The notes under the pieces are model-generated. The model had not been told where the DNA came from, made no database searches, and saw only the letters and a program-made list of their open reading frames with translations. The position numbers and the translations under genes were made by a program. Positions 1-8,014 of a stretch of 38,965 nucleotides of DNA are shown piece after piece; position 1 is the first letter of the stretch, and every line of letters begins with the position of its first letter. This DNA comes from Pseudomonadota bacterium (GTDB lineage Bacteria; Pseudomonadota; Gammaproteobacteria; Steroidobacterales; Woeseiaceae): positions 1 to 38,965 of the forward strand of contig JADFLJ010000003.1 of assembly GCA_022564475.1 (NCBI GenBank), in the 5' to 3' direction.

Positions 1-1
1 C

Positions 2-664
2 GGCCGCTTGATTGAGCTTTGGGGCTTGCATGACATGGCGAACCCGCTGACCCGCATTCCGAATGCCGACGAACTCGCGGCCCTGCACCAGACGGCACCC
101 GGCCTGCATTCGCTGAGCTGGCAGGGCTTCGAACTTTCAAGTAGCAACCCTGAGCTAATGATTGACCTCGGCGGCATCGCCAAAGGCGCGATCCTCGAAG
201 AGAGCCAAATCCTGTTGCGCGCCATTGGGATAGACAACGCAATCGTCAACATCGGCGGCGACCTCATTGTAATCGGACGGGCCCGTGGTCGCGCAGTTCG
301 CATCGGAATACGATCCCCACTGAGCGACACTCCGCTGGCACGCATCGTAATTAACGATGGCGAGTCCGTCATAACCTCGGGAAGCTACGAGCGCTTTGTC
401 GAAATTGATGGCACGCGTTACACGCACATCCTGAACCCGATCAGCGGGCTGCCGGTCGCGCACACAGTATCGGTTACAGTTGTCGACGACGATCCGGTTC
501 TCGCCGATGCTGCGGCGACGGCACTCATGGTCGGCGGTGCCGGTGAATTCGACATGCTCGTCGAGGCACTGAATCTCGAATACGCACTCCTGATAGAGGC
601 CGGCGGTGACACACGTCTCACTCCCGGCATGCGTGAGCGGCTACAATGGATTGATCAACCTTGA
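2..664 (+). CDS. apbE: FAD:protein FMN transferase ApbE, 5'-truncated by window edge
   Basis: ApbE proteins transfer FMN from FAD onto Thr/Ser of exported redox proteins such as RNF and NQR subunits. Seen: family motifs in order, DLGGIAKG, NIGGDL, ITSGSYERF, the THILNPISG block and a final V-DDDPVLADAAATALMV-type metal-binding segment. The frame is open to the left edge and the residues GRLIELWG before the first possible start also fit the family, so the gene begins outside the window and about a third of the protein is missing. The codon at 8 (TTG) is therefore probably internal. No signal peptide can be judged. The TonB-like gene follows after 58 bp; in Pseudomonas that upstream position is held by gshB, so this neighbour is different. 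Confidence 0.9.
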   Translation, partial: GRLIELWGLHDMANPLTRIPNADELAALHQTAPGLHSLSWQGFELSSSNPELMIDLGGIAKGAILEESQILLRAIGIDNAIVNIGGDLIVIGRARGRAVRIGIRSPLSDTPLARIVINDGESVITSGSYERFVEIDGTRYTHILNPISGLPVAHTVSVTVVDDDPVLADAAATALMVGGAGEFDMLVEALNLEYALLIEAGGDTRLTPGMRERLQWIDQP

Positions 665-722
665 GCGCCGCAAGCGCTTGTTTGCAGCGTAAAATAGACG
701 GATGATGCGCGGGATCCCAACT

Positions 723-1658
723 ATGGCCGACATCGCAATAAATCTGGATCCACTCGACGAATTTAGGCTCGTCGCAACACCGGCAAGTGATCGATTGCCG
801 GGTATGCTGTTTCTTGCGGCGCTCGTTCACGGCATTCTTATTATCGGCATTACGTTTAACGCCGCGTTGAGCGATCAGTTCGCCGAAGCCATCTCCCTGG
901 AAGTCACGATCGTCGCCAATCCCGATCAACGCATCGATCGACCCGATCGCGCCGAGTATCTTGCACAAGTCAGTCAGTTGGGCGGCGGCAATACGAGCGA
1001 CCAGGTTCGTCCCTCGGCCCCCGAAGAAAGCCAGTCCGCGATCGACAATCTTGGCCAGGAACAGGGCGACGCATTTGTGGATTCGACCGACCACGTTATC
1101 GCGGCCGACGAAGTTCTCGCCACGCAGCAGCCACAGGACCTGAAACTGGCTGACAGCCCACGCGATGATCCGCAACCGGATAGCAGCACAGCGCTCGCAC
1201 TGCAATCGGGCACTGACTTCACTCTACCGCTGCCACAGGAGGACCAGGCAACGCTGTTGATTCACGACGATGACCCGCGCCAGCTGATCGTCAGCGCCGA
1301 TACCCGCGAGTCCAAAATCGCCGGCTACCTGGATTCCTGGAAACGCCGTATTGAAGCCGTTGGCGACGAGTACTTTCCGGAACTCGGTGACCTGGAGGGC
1401 CTGACCGGCAGCCCAACGCTCGAAGTCAGTATCTACGCAACAGGCGAGCTCGCCGAAGTGATCATTCGCAAATCCAGTGGCTCGGCCGTTCTCGATCAGG
1501 CGGCGCTAGACATCCTGCGGCGCGCCTCGCCGTTTGACCCCTTCCCGACCGCGGTCCGCGAGGACTACGACAGCCTGCGCTTCGCGTATAAGTGGCTGTT
1601 CGTCGAGAACCCTGTACCCGCAACTGCAAGCGTCAATCAATCATCGCCGACCAGTTAG
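723..1658 (+). CDS. TonB-family energy transducer
   Basis: Probable TonB-like protein linking proton motive force to outer-membrane transporters. Seen: a short cytoplasmic N-terminus, one hydrophobic segment at about residues 21-40 (LFLAALVHGILIIGI), a long acidic and Gln/Asp-rich periplasmic spacer, and a C-terminal TonB domain with the features SPTLEVSIYATGELAEVII, a SGSAVLDQAAL helix and a final FAYKWLF strand. The spacer lacks the usual Pro-Glu/Pro-Lys repeats. ATG codons at 702 and 705 would add seven or six residues; 723 is preferred because GGGAT lies 8 bp upstream. It precedes yqgE-ruvX-pyrB, the same order as the tonB homologue of P. aeruginosa. No exbB/exbD is in view. Confidence 0.85.
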   Translation: MADIAINLDPLDEFRLVATPASDRLPGMLFLAALVHGILIIGITFNAALSDQFAEAISLEVTIVANPDQRIDRPDRAEYLAQVSQLGGGNTSDQVRPSAPEESQSAIDNLGQEQGDAFVDSTDHVIAADEVLATQQPQDLKLADSPRDDPQPDSSTALALQSGTDFTLPLPQEDQATLLIHDDDPRQLIVSADTRESKIAGYLDSWKRRIEAVGDEYFPELGDLEGLTGSPTLEVSIYATGELAEVIIRKSSGSAVLDQAALDILRRASPFDPFPTAVREDYDSLRFAYKWLFVENPVPATASVNQSSPTS

Positions 1659-1739
1659 TGGTCCAACAAGGCAGGTTCGATGGACTATCTAGTCTCCTGA
1701 GCAGTTGTGCCGCAACAGGTCTCGGCGGATACTGTCTCC

Positions 1740-2303
1740 ATGGACGCGACCAATATGCTGACAAACCAGCTGTTAATCGCCATGCCGGGGATGGCAGACC
1801 CGAACTTCAGCAGCACCGTAACGCTGATCTGCGAGCACAACACGGATGGTGCGCTCGGCATTGTCATTAACCGCCCGCTGACACTGAAACTCGGCTCCCT
1901 GTTCGAGCAACTGAACGTTGACGGCAGCAACTCAAGCGCGGCCAACGGCCCGGTTCTGATGGGAGGACCCATAGGACCCGAGCGCGGCTTCGTACTCCAT
2001 GACTCGACACACTCTTACGAAAATTCTCTGGCCGTCTCCAACTCGATCAATCTGACGCTGTCGCGTGATGTTCTCGACGCTATGGCAGCCGGAGAGGGCC
2101 CAAAAAAATCGCTCGTCGCACTGGGATATGCAGGCTGGGAAGCAGGGCAACTTGAGGGCGAGATACTCGCCAATTCCTGGCTGAACGTGACCGCAACTCC
2201 GGACATCGTGTTCGACTTGCCATTTTCCGACCGCTGGAAAGCGGCTGCGAAAATCCTCGGCGTCGACATAAGTCGCCTTGCGCCCGATGCAGGACATGCC
2301 TGA
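1740..2303 (+). CDS. yqgE: YqgE/AlgH family protein (DUF179)
   Basis: Conserved gammaproteobacterial protein of unclear biochemical role; AlgH was reported as a regulator of alginate in Pseudomonas. Seen: the family opening NQLLIAMPGMADPNF, then CEHNTDGALGIVINRP, GGPIGPERGFVLH and LGYAGWEAGQLEGE, covering the full usual length of about 187 residues. The frame opens at GTG 1707, but family similarity only begins near NMLTNQ, so I prefer ATG 1740 with GGCGGA about 9 bp upstream; ATG 1755 is also possible. The end overlaps the start of ruvX, which suggests translational coupling. Confidence 0.93.
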   Translation: MDATNMLTNQLLIAMPGMADPNFSSTVTLICEHNTDGALGIVINRPLTLKLGSLFEQLNVDGSNSSAANGPVLMGGPIGPERGFVLHDSTHSYENSLAVSNSINLTLSRDVLDAMAAGEGPKKSLVALGYAGWEAGQLEGEILANSWLNVTATPDIVFDLPFSDRWKAAAKILGVDISRLAPDAGHA

Positions 2304-2733
2304 CTCCCAGGCTCCCGAGACGATTGTCGCATTCGATTTCGGGCTTCGCCGTATCGGCGTTGCCGTGGGCCAGAACATTACGGGCTCAGCCAGCCCGCTC
2401 GGTATCGTTGGCAACGGCGAGAACGGCGCTGATTTCGGGCGCATTGCCGAACTCATTAAAAGCTGGCGGCCCGGCCGGCTGATTGTCGGCATGCCGATGC
2501 ACGTGGATGGCAGTCCCGGTGATATCGAACCCGATATTCAGGAATTCATCGCGGAACTGACACGCTTCAATCTGCCAATTGATCGCGTCGACGAACGATA
2601 CAGCTCTCAGGAAGCCAAACAGACACTCAAGAAAGCCCGCCAGGCCGGCAACCGCGGGCGCATCAAAAAAGAACACATCGACTCCGCAGCAGCCGTCCTG
2701 ATCGCCGAGAGATATCTTCTCAAAACTCTGTAG
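2287..2733 (+). CDS. ruvX: RuvX/YqgF putative pre-16S rRNA nuclease (Holliday junction resolvase-like)
   Basis: RNase H-fold protein. In E. coli YqgF is implicated in 16S rRNA 5'-end processing, and homologues have been assayed as Holliday junction resolvases. Seen: strand-1 motif VAFDFGLRRIGVAVGQ carrying the first catalytic Asp, LIVGMPMHVDGSPG, DERYSSQEAK and a C-terminal KKEHIDSAAAVLIAERYL with the last acidic residue. Length is close to the 138-residue E. coli protein. Starts at 2287 and 2296 are both plausible; both overlap the yqgE end. pyrB starts 12 bp after the stop, with no pyrR between them as in Pseudomonas. Confidence 0.95.
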   Translation: MQDMPDSQAPETIVAFDFGLRRIGVAVGQNITGSASPLGIVGNGENGADFGRIAELIKSWRPGRLIVGMPMHVDGSPGDIEPDIQEFIAELTRFNLPIDRVDERYSSQEAKQTLKKARQAGNRGRIKKEHIDSAAAVLIAERYLLKTL

Positions 2734-2745
2734 AATGGCGCCGCG

Positions 2746-3744
2746 ATGAGCTCAAGCACCTTCAATCCGGACCTCAAGGACGATGCCGACGTTCAATTGA
2801 ACGCAGACGGTTCTCTGCGTCATCTGCTGACATTGAAGGGTCTGAGCAAGGATATCCTCATCGAACTACTCGACAGCGCGGAGGCATTCCTGAGCCCGGA
2901 AGGAGCCCTGCCTGTTCGCAGCAAGGCATTAAACGGCCGCACGATCGCCAACCTGTTTTTCGAACCCAGTACGCGCACACGTGCGTCATTTGATCTGGCC
3001 GGCAAGCGACTCGGCGCCGACGTACTCAATCTCGACGTCAACACCTCGTCTCGTAAGAAAGGCGAAAGCATCCTCGACACGATTTATACGCTCGAGGCAA
3101 TGCAGGTCGACATCATGGTTGTGCGCGACGCGGGCGCCGGCGTTCCGGCCTATATCGCTCGCAACGCCAAGGACTTCGTCAGCGTCCTGAATGCCGGCGA
3201 ATCCGATGTTTCCCATCCGACACAGGGCTTGCTGGATATTCTTACGATGCGGCAGTACCGCCAGGATTTCGAAAATATGACGGTCGCCATTGTCGGCGAC
3301 ATTCAACATTCGCGCGTTGCGCGTTCGGCTGCACACGGGTTGGAAACCTTGGGTATTGGCGAATTGCGGCTGGTGTCGCCGCCGGCAATGGCACCTGCAG
3401 CGGACGACATGCCATTCGCTAAACTGGTTGACAATCTTGACGACGGTTTGCGCGACGCGGACGTGGTCATGGCGTTGCGAATTCAGCGTGAGCGTATCGG
3501 CAATCTCGATGGCATCCCGGGCATTGATGAATACTTCGCGAATTTCGGCATCAGCCGGGAGCGCATGAAGCTCGCGAAGCCGACCGCAATCGTCATGCAC
3601 CCGGGACCCATGAATCGCGGCATCGAAATCGAAGGTATTGTTGCTGATAGTCCGCAATCGGTCATCACCAAACAGGTCACCAACGGCGTTGCAGTTCGCA
3701 TGGCCGTTCTCGAGCGAGTCATGCGCACCCTGGACGCGCGGTGA
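2746..3744 (+). CDS. pyrB: Aspartate carbamoyltransferase catalytic subunit
   Basis: Cytosolic enzyme joining carbamoyl phosphate and aspartate, the first committed step of pyrimidine synthesis. Seen: carbamoyl-phosphate loop EPSTRTR at residues 73-79, the lysine loop SSRKKGESILDT at 101-112, HPTQ at 157-160, the aspartate-domain VGDIQHSRVARS and MHPGPMNRGIEI near the C-terminus. At 332 residues with an N-terminal extension of about 20, it resembles the Pseudomonas-type enzyme (about 334), which pairs with an inactive PyrC-like partner; no such partner is present here. Its end overlaps the next gene in GTGA. There is no visible leader attenuator because the gap after ruvX is only 12 bp. Confidence 0.97.
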   Translation: MSSSTFNPDLKDDADVQLNADGSLRHLLTLKGLSKDILIELLDSAEAFLSPEGALPVRSKALNGRTIANLFFEPSTRTRASFDLAGKRLGADVLNLDVNTSSRKKGESILDTIYTLEAMQVDIMVVRDAGAGVPAYIARNAKDFVSVLNAGESDVSHPTQGLLDILTMRQYRQDFENMTVAIVGDIQHSRVARSAAHGLETLGIGELRLVSPPAMAPAADDMPFAKLVDNLDDGLRDADVVMALRIQRERIGNLDGIPGIDEYFANFGISRERMKLAKPTAIVMHPGPMNRGIEIEGIVADSPQSVITKQVTNGVAVRMAVLERVMRTLDAR

Positions 3745-4628
3745 CGTCAGCAACTCAAGAATTGGCCCGGAAAAACCGCAACAGCCTGTTCGTCGAAGAC
3801 GGCGAGATCATCAGCGTCGCGTGTTATCCCGGCGAGCAGTTTATTCAACGCATTCTCGCTCCCAAATGTGCGGTCGCGGCACGCGCGGGGAGCTTCGTCC
3901 ACATCAGCTGTGACGAGTCGCTGGCCATGCGACGACCACTGTCGATCATGCGAGTGGGCGACGACTGGATCGACGTGCTTTATAAAATTCACGGCGAAGG
4001 CCTGCGCTTGCTGGCGCAAAAGCAAATCGGCGATGTCGTCAGTGTCCTTGGCCCGATCGGCACGGCTTTCAGTACCAACCCGGATCGGCCGAATATCCTG
4101 CTGCTCGGCGGTGGCGTGGGAATTCCGCCGATGGTGTTCCTGGCAGACACGCTGCGAAAGGACCCGGCCTGGAACATCTTCGCCATTCTCGGCTCGGAAA
4201 TCCCGTTCCCGTTCGAGCTACAGAACTCCTCGATTCCGGTTGCCGGCATCGCCACTGATATTTCGAGCGCCATGCCGCTGCTGGAAGACTGGAAAATCCC
4301 ATCGCGACTGACGAGCCTGCAGGGCTACGCAGGCTGCTTCGATGGCTACGTAACCGAGCTGGCGAAGCACTGGCTCGCCAGCCTCGAGCAATCGGAACGG
4401 AACAAAGTTGCCATCTACGCCTGCGGCCCGACCCCCATGCTTAAAGCCGTCGCTGACCTCGCCGCTCGCTATGACCTCGCGTGTCAGGTGTCGCTGGAGG
4501 AATTCATGGCCTGCGCAGTCGGTGGCTGTGCCGGTTGCACGGTGCTCGTCGAAACGCCCGATGGTCAGGCGATGAAGCGTGTGTGCGTGGATGGTCCAGT
4601 GTTCGATGCCGCGAGCATCGTCTGGTAG
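3741..4628 (+). CDS. pyrK: PyrK-like dihydroorotate dehydrogenase electron-transfer subunit
   Basis: Ferredoxin-reductase-fold protein with FAD, NAD and [2Fe-2S] sites. In class 1B systems PyrK passes electrons from PyrD to NAD+. Seen: FAD motif RRPLSIM (64-70), NAD-loop GGGVGIPP (123-130), ACGPTPML (227-234), and a C-terminal cluster motif with Cys258, Cys263, Cys266 and Cys282 ending CVDGPVF. Start is GTG at 3741, overlapping pyrB by 4 bp, so the two are probably translated together. No pyrD lies nearby. Most gammaproteobacteria use quinone-linked PyrD, so this is unusual. Another ferredoxin-reductase-type role cannot be excluded. It meets the pilT-like gene tail to tail with 4 bp between. 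Confidence 0.85.
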   Translation: MTSATQELARKNRNSLFVEDGEIISVACYPGEQFIQRILAPKCAVAARAGSFVHISCDESLAMRRPLSIMRVGDDWIDVLYKIHGEGLRLLAQKQIGDVVSVLGPIGTAFSTNPDRPNILLLGGGVGIPPMVFLADTLRKDPAWNIFAILGSEIPFPFELQNSSIPVAGIATDISSAMPLLEDWKIPSRLTSLQGYAGCFDGYVTELAKHWLASLEQSERNKVAIYACGPTPMLKAVADLAARYDLACQVSLEEFMACAVGGCAGCTVLVETPDGQAMKRVCVDGPVFDAASIVW

Positions 4629-4632
4629 AACG

Positions 4633-5691
4633 CTAGCCGCCGAAATTGACCTTGGCTTCGAGATTTGAGCGCGAGTCGGCATGCGACATGGCTTCATCCA
4701 GCGTAATCGTGCCAGCCTTGTAAAGATTCAGCAACGCGTCATCGAAGTTCTGCATGCCCTGCTCGCCCGATTCCTTGTGCGCTTCCTTCACACCCGAAAT
4801 ATCGCCCTTGAGGATAAGATCCTTGATGTGCGGCGTATTCAGCAGCAGCTCGACAGCTGCAACTCGTTTGCCGTTGCGAGCACGAACAAGACGTTGTGAC
4901 AGAATCGCTCGCAGGTAGTGCGCGAGATCCATGAACACTTGTGCGTGTTGGTCGTGGGGAAACAGATTGATGATTCGATCCAGCGTCTCAGCCGCGTTGT
5001 TCGAGTGCACCGTTGCGAGTACGAGGTGACCCGTACCGGCCATGTTCAGCGCCGATTGCATCGATTCGCGATCACGAATCTCGCCAATTAGAATTACGTC
5101 AGGTGCCGCGCGCACAGCACTCTTCAGGGCAGCCTCGTAAGACTTTGTATCGATGCCGATTTCACGCTGGTTGATGATTGACTGCTTGTTCGGATGCAGA
5201 AATTCGATCGGGTCTTCGATCGTAATGATGTGCGATGACGTTTTTTCATTTCGATAGTTAACCATCGCCGCGAGAGTCGTCGACTTGCCCGCGCCGCTTG
5301 CGCCGACCATCAATATCAATCCACGGCGCAGCATGACCAGATCCTTGAGCTGCTCGGGCATGCCGAGGTCGTCAAGGTTGGGTAATTCGCTGGTGATGTA
5401 ACGCAAGACCATCGCGACATTGCCGCGTTGATGAAATACGTTGACGCGAAATCGTCCAAGTCCAGGCTCGGAAATCGCGAAATCGATTTCGAGTTCCCGT
5501 GTAAATTCCTCAAGCTGATCGTCGGTCATAAGCTCAATGGCCGCCTGCTTGACCATTTTCGGCGTCATTTCAAGCTTGTTGACTGGCATGATCTTGCCTT
5601 CGATCTTGATCTTGGCCGGGGCGAACGGCGCAAAGAATAAATCCGATGCGTTTTTCTCGACCATTAACTTGAATAGCGGCTTGACGTTCAT
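4633..5691 (-). CDS. PilT/PilU-family pilus ATPase, third paralogue
   Basis: Cytoplasmic hexameric secretion ATPase of the Type IV pilus retraction family. Seen: PAS-like N-terminal domain, arginine-rich GLGRFRVNVFHQRG, Walker A GASGAGKST (130-138), Asp box ITIEDPIEF, Walker B DVILIGEIRDRE and His box ending GHLVLATVHS. It differs from its two neighbours: Walker A has Ala instead of the usual GPTGSGKS form, and AETGH is AGTGH. It looks more like PilU than PilT in its N-terminal part. It lies 27 bp downstream of pilU on the same strand and is probably co-transcribed. Whether it retracts pili, helps PilT, or serves another pilus is not visible. No pilus structural gene is in the window. Confidence 0.92.
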   Translation of the reverse strand: MNVKPLFKLMVEKNASDLFFAPFAPAKIKIEGKIMPVNKLEMTPKMVKQAAIELMTDDQLEEFTRELEIDFAISEPGLGRFRVNVFHQRGNVAMVLRYITSELPNLDDLGMPEQLKDLVMLRRGLILMVGASGAGKSTTLAAMVNYRNEKTSSHIITIEDPIEFLHPNKQSIINQREIGIDTKSYEAALKSAVRAAPDVILIGEIRDRESMQSALNMAGTGHLVLATVHSNNAAETLDRIINLFPHDQHAQVFMDLAHYLRAILSQRLVRARNGKRVAAVELLLNTPHIKDLILKGDISGVKEAHKESGEQGMQNFDDALLNLYKAGTITLDEAMSHADSRSNLEAKVNFGG

Positions 5692-5718
5692 ACTTGCTTA
5701 CGTTCCTTGATGGCCGGC

Positions 5719-6876
5719 TCAGAAAGTCTGCGCCGTATCCTCTTCCACGATTTTGAGTGTCTCTGACTGCTGATCTGCTATCGCAGAGTCGCGCTTGCTT
5801 TCCAGCTTGACCCGCAATCTGAGCTCGTTTTTCGAATCCGAGTTACGCATCGCTTCTTCATAGGAGATCGTGGAGTCCTCATAAAGCTCGAACAGCGCCT
5901 GATCGAAGGTCTGCATCCCGAGACGCGTCGACTTGGCCATGATCTCCTTGATCTGCCCAACCGCACCTTTGAAGATCAGGTCCGCAATAAGCGGTGTATT
6001 CAGCAAAATCTCCATCGCGGCGACACGTCCGATGCCACCTTCGCGTGGGATCAGGCGTTGGGACACAATGGCTTTCGCGTTCAATGACAAGTCCATGAGC
6101 AACTGCTGACGTCGCTCCTCAGGGAAAAAGTTGATGATGCGATCAAGCGCCTGATTGGCGCTGTTGGCATGCAGTGTCGCGAGACAAAGGTGACCGGTTT
6201 CGGCGAATTGAATGCCGTATTCCATGGTTTCACGGTCGCGAATTTCGCCGATCAGAATTACGTCGGGCGCTTGTCGCAGCGTGTTCTTGAGCGCCGCATG
6301 CCATGTTTCCGTATCGACGCCGACTTCGCGCTGAGTAATGACGCAGCCCTTATGCGGATGAACAAATTCGATCGGGTCCTCGATCGAAATAATGTGGCCG
6401 CGAGAATTTTCATTGCGATGGCCGATCATCGCTGCAAGCGTGGTCGACTTACCGGAGCCTGTACCGCCCACCACGATAACGAGGCCACGCTTGTTCATCA
6501 CGATATCTTTCAGAATTGGCGGCAGGTCGAGATCTTCCAGCCTCGGAATCTCGGTTGAAATCGTACGCAAAACGGCGCCGACATTGCCCTGCTGGATAAA
6601 CGCGCTTACGCGAAAACGACCAATACCCTGCGGGGCAATCGCAAAGTTACATTCTTTCGTCGCATCGAACTCCTTTATCTGCTTGTCGTTCATGATGGCC
6701 CGCACCATGATCGCAGCCTGGTCTGACGACAGCGGCGTATCGGTTGCTTTGTGAATAGTGCCGTCAACCTTGATCGCCGGTGGAAAGCCACAGGTGAGAA
6801 ACAGATCAGATCCGTTGCGCTCAACCATCTTCCGTAGCAGGTTCTGTGTCAGTCGTACGGCTTGCTCACGCTCCAT
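5719..6876 (-). CDS. pilU: Twitching motility ATPase PilU
   Basis: PilT-dependent accessory retraction ATPase of Type IV pili. Seen: ERNGSDLFLTCGFPPAIKVDG at the N-terminus, ECNFAI followed by GIGRFRVSAF, Walker A GGTGSGKST (137-145), IISIEDPIEFVH, Walker B DVILIGEIRDRE, AETGHLCLATLHAN and the C-terminal GMQTFDQALFELY. The match to P. aeruginosa PilU (about 382 residues) is close by eye over the whole length. The last 30 residues are a charged, Lys/Glu/Gln-rich tail. Only 11 bp separate it from pilT upstream, and the third paralogue follows 27 bp downstream, so a three-gene operon is likely. Confidence 0.95.
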   Translation of the reverse strand: MEREQAVRLTQNLLRKMVERNGSDLFLTCGFPPAIKVDGTIHKATDTPLSSDQAAIMVRAIMNDKQIKEFDATKECNFAIAPQGIGRFRVSAFIQQGNVGAVLRTISTEIPRLEDLDLPPILKDIVMNKRGLVIVVGGTGSGKSTTLAAMIGHRNENSRGHIISIEDPIEFVHPHKGCVITQREVGVDTETWHAALKNTLRQAPDVILIGEIRDRETMEYGIQFAETGHLCLATLHANSANQALDRIINFFPEERRQQLLMDLSLNAKAIVSQRLIPREGGIGRVAAMEILLNTPLIADLIFKGAVGQIKEIMAKSTRLGMQTFDQALFELYEDSTISYEEAMRNSDSKNELRLRVKLESKRDSAIADQQSETLKIVEEDTAQTF

Positions 6877-6887
6877 CGTTACAGCTC

Positions 6888-7928
6888 CTAGAAATTCTCT
6901 TTGTTAACGGCACGGAATCGGGCTTCTTCCTTGTTGATCATGCCCTTCGCCATCAGCTCAGCGAGATTTTGATCGAGTGTTTGCATGCCTGACGCGTGCC
7001 CGGTCTGAATCGACGAATACATCTGAGCGATCTTGCCTTCACGGATGAGGTTTCGAATAGCGGGCGTACCCACCATGATTTCATGTGCGGCGATGCGGCC
7101 ACCGCCTATCTTTTTCAACAGCGTTTGCGAAATAACAGCTCGCAATGACTCTGACAACATCGCCCGAACCATTTCTTTTTCCGCGGCAGGGAAAACATCG
7201 ACAATACGATCGACGGTTTTCGCCGCAGAACTTGTATGCAAGGTGCCGAAAACAAGGTGACCTGTTTCAGCAGCCGTCAACGCCAGTCGAATGGTTTCGA
7301 GATCACGCAACTCGCCGATGAGGATGACATCGGGATCTTCACGCAGCGCCGATCGCAGCGCCTCGTTGAATCCCAGCGTGTCACGATGCACTTCTCGCTG
7401 GTTGATCAGCGATTTCTTGCATTCATGCACGAATTCGATCGGATCTTCGATCGTGAGAATATGATCGGGTTTGTTTTCATTGATGTAGTCAACCATCGCC
7501 GCCAGCGTGGTCGACTTGCCCGAACCCGTCGGCCCCGTGACCAGGATCATGCCGCGCGGTTGCATGCACATGTCTTTGAAAATAGCGGGCGCGCCCAAAT
7601 CGTCGAGAGACAGTATTTCGGATGGAATGATCCGGAACACAGCGGCCGAACCGCGATTCTGGTTGAAGGCATTTACACGAAACCGCGCCAGCTTCGGAAT
7701 CTCGAACGAGAAATCAGTCTCGAGAAATTCTTCATAGTCCTTACGCTGCTTGTCATTCATGATGTCGTACACCATGCTATTGACGTCCTTATGGGTCAGC
7801 GCCGGCATATTGATTCGCTTGATGTCACCATCAACGCGAATCATAGGCGGCACCCCACCGGATAAGTGCAGGTCGGAGGCGTTGTTCTTTACCGTGAACG
7901 ATAATAGCTGTGCAACGTCGACGGCCAT
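6888..7928 (-). CDS. pilT: Type IV pilus retraction ATPase PilT
   Basis: Hexameric ATPase that drives pilus retraction and twitching. Seen: NASDLHLSGGVPPMIRVDGD, Walker A GPTGSGKST (132-140), Asp box LTIEDPIEF with the catalytic Glu, Walker B DPDVILIGELRD, His box AETGHLVFGTLHT and the PilT-specific C-terminal AIRNLIREGK (290-299). Length 346 is typical. A good ribosome site GAGGG lies 8 bp before ATG 7928. It is divergent from yggS across an 86-bp gap, the same arrangement as in Pseudomonas. A TATACT hexamer on the minus strand in that gap could be its -10 box, but no convincing -35 is visible. Confidence 0.97.
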   Translation of the reverse strand: MAVDVAQLLSFTVKNNASDLHLSGGVPPMIRVDGDIKRINMPALTHKDVNSMVYDIMNDKQRKDYEEFLETDFSFEIPKLARFRVNAFNQNRGSAAVFRIIPSEILSLDDLGAPAIFKDMCMQPRGMILVTGPTGSGKSTTLAAMVDYINENKPDHILTIEDPIEFVHECKKSLINQREVHRDTLGFNEALRSALREDPDVILIGELRDLETIRLALTAAETGHLVFGTLHTSSAAKTVDRIVDVFPAAEKEMVRAMLSESLRAVISQTLLKKIGGGRIAAHEIMVGTPAIRNLIREGKIAQMYSSIQTGHASGMQTLDQNLAELMAKGMINKEEARFRAVNKENF

Positions 7929-8014
7929 ATTTTTTCCCTCATCAAGCGGGTCCCGGACTTACCATAACCCGGAACGGATCGGGGCCTAGTATAGCGAAGC
8001 ACCCGGAGCAAAAC

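Noticed and set aside
1656-1670. 15-bp exact repeat TAGTGGTCCAACAAG also found at 38841-38855
   Set aside because: A 15-mer match is expected about once by chance in a 39-kb window, and the flanks diverge immediately.
2986-3753. 255-residue minus-strand frame opposite pyrB
   Set aside because: Full antisense overlap with pyrB and low-complexity His/Asp-rich translation.
7910-8014. Longer N-terminus for YggS
   Set aside because: It overlaps the pilT start and contains no family sequence. GTG 8015 has a good ribosome site.
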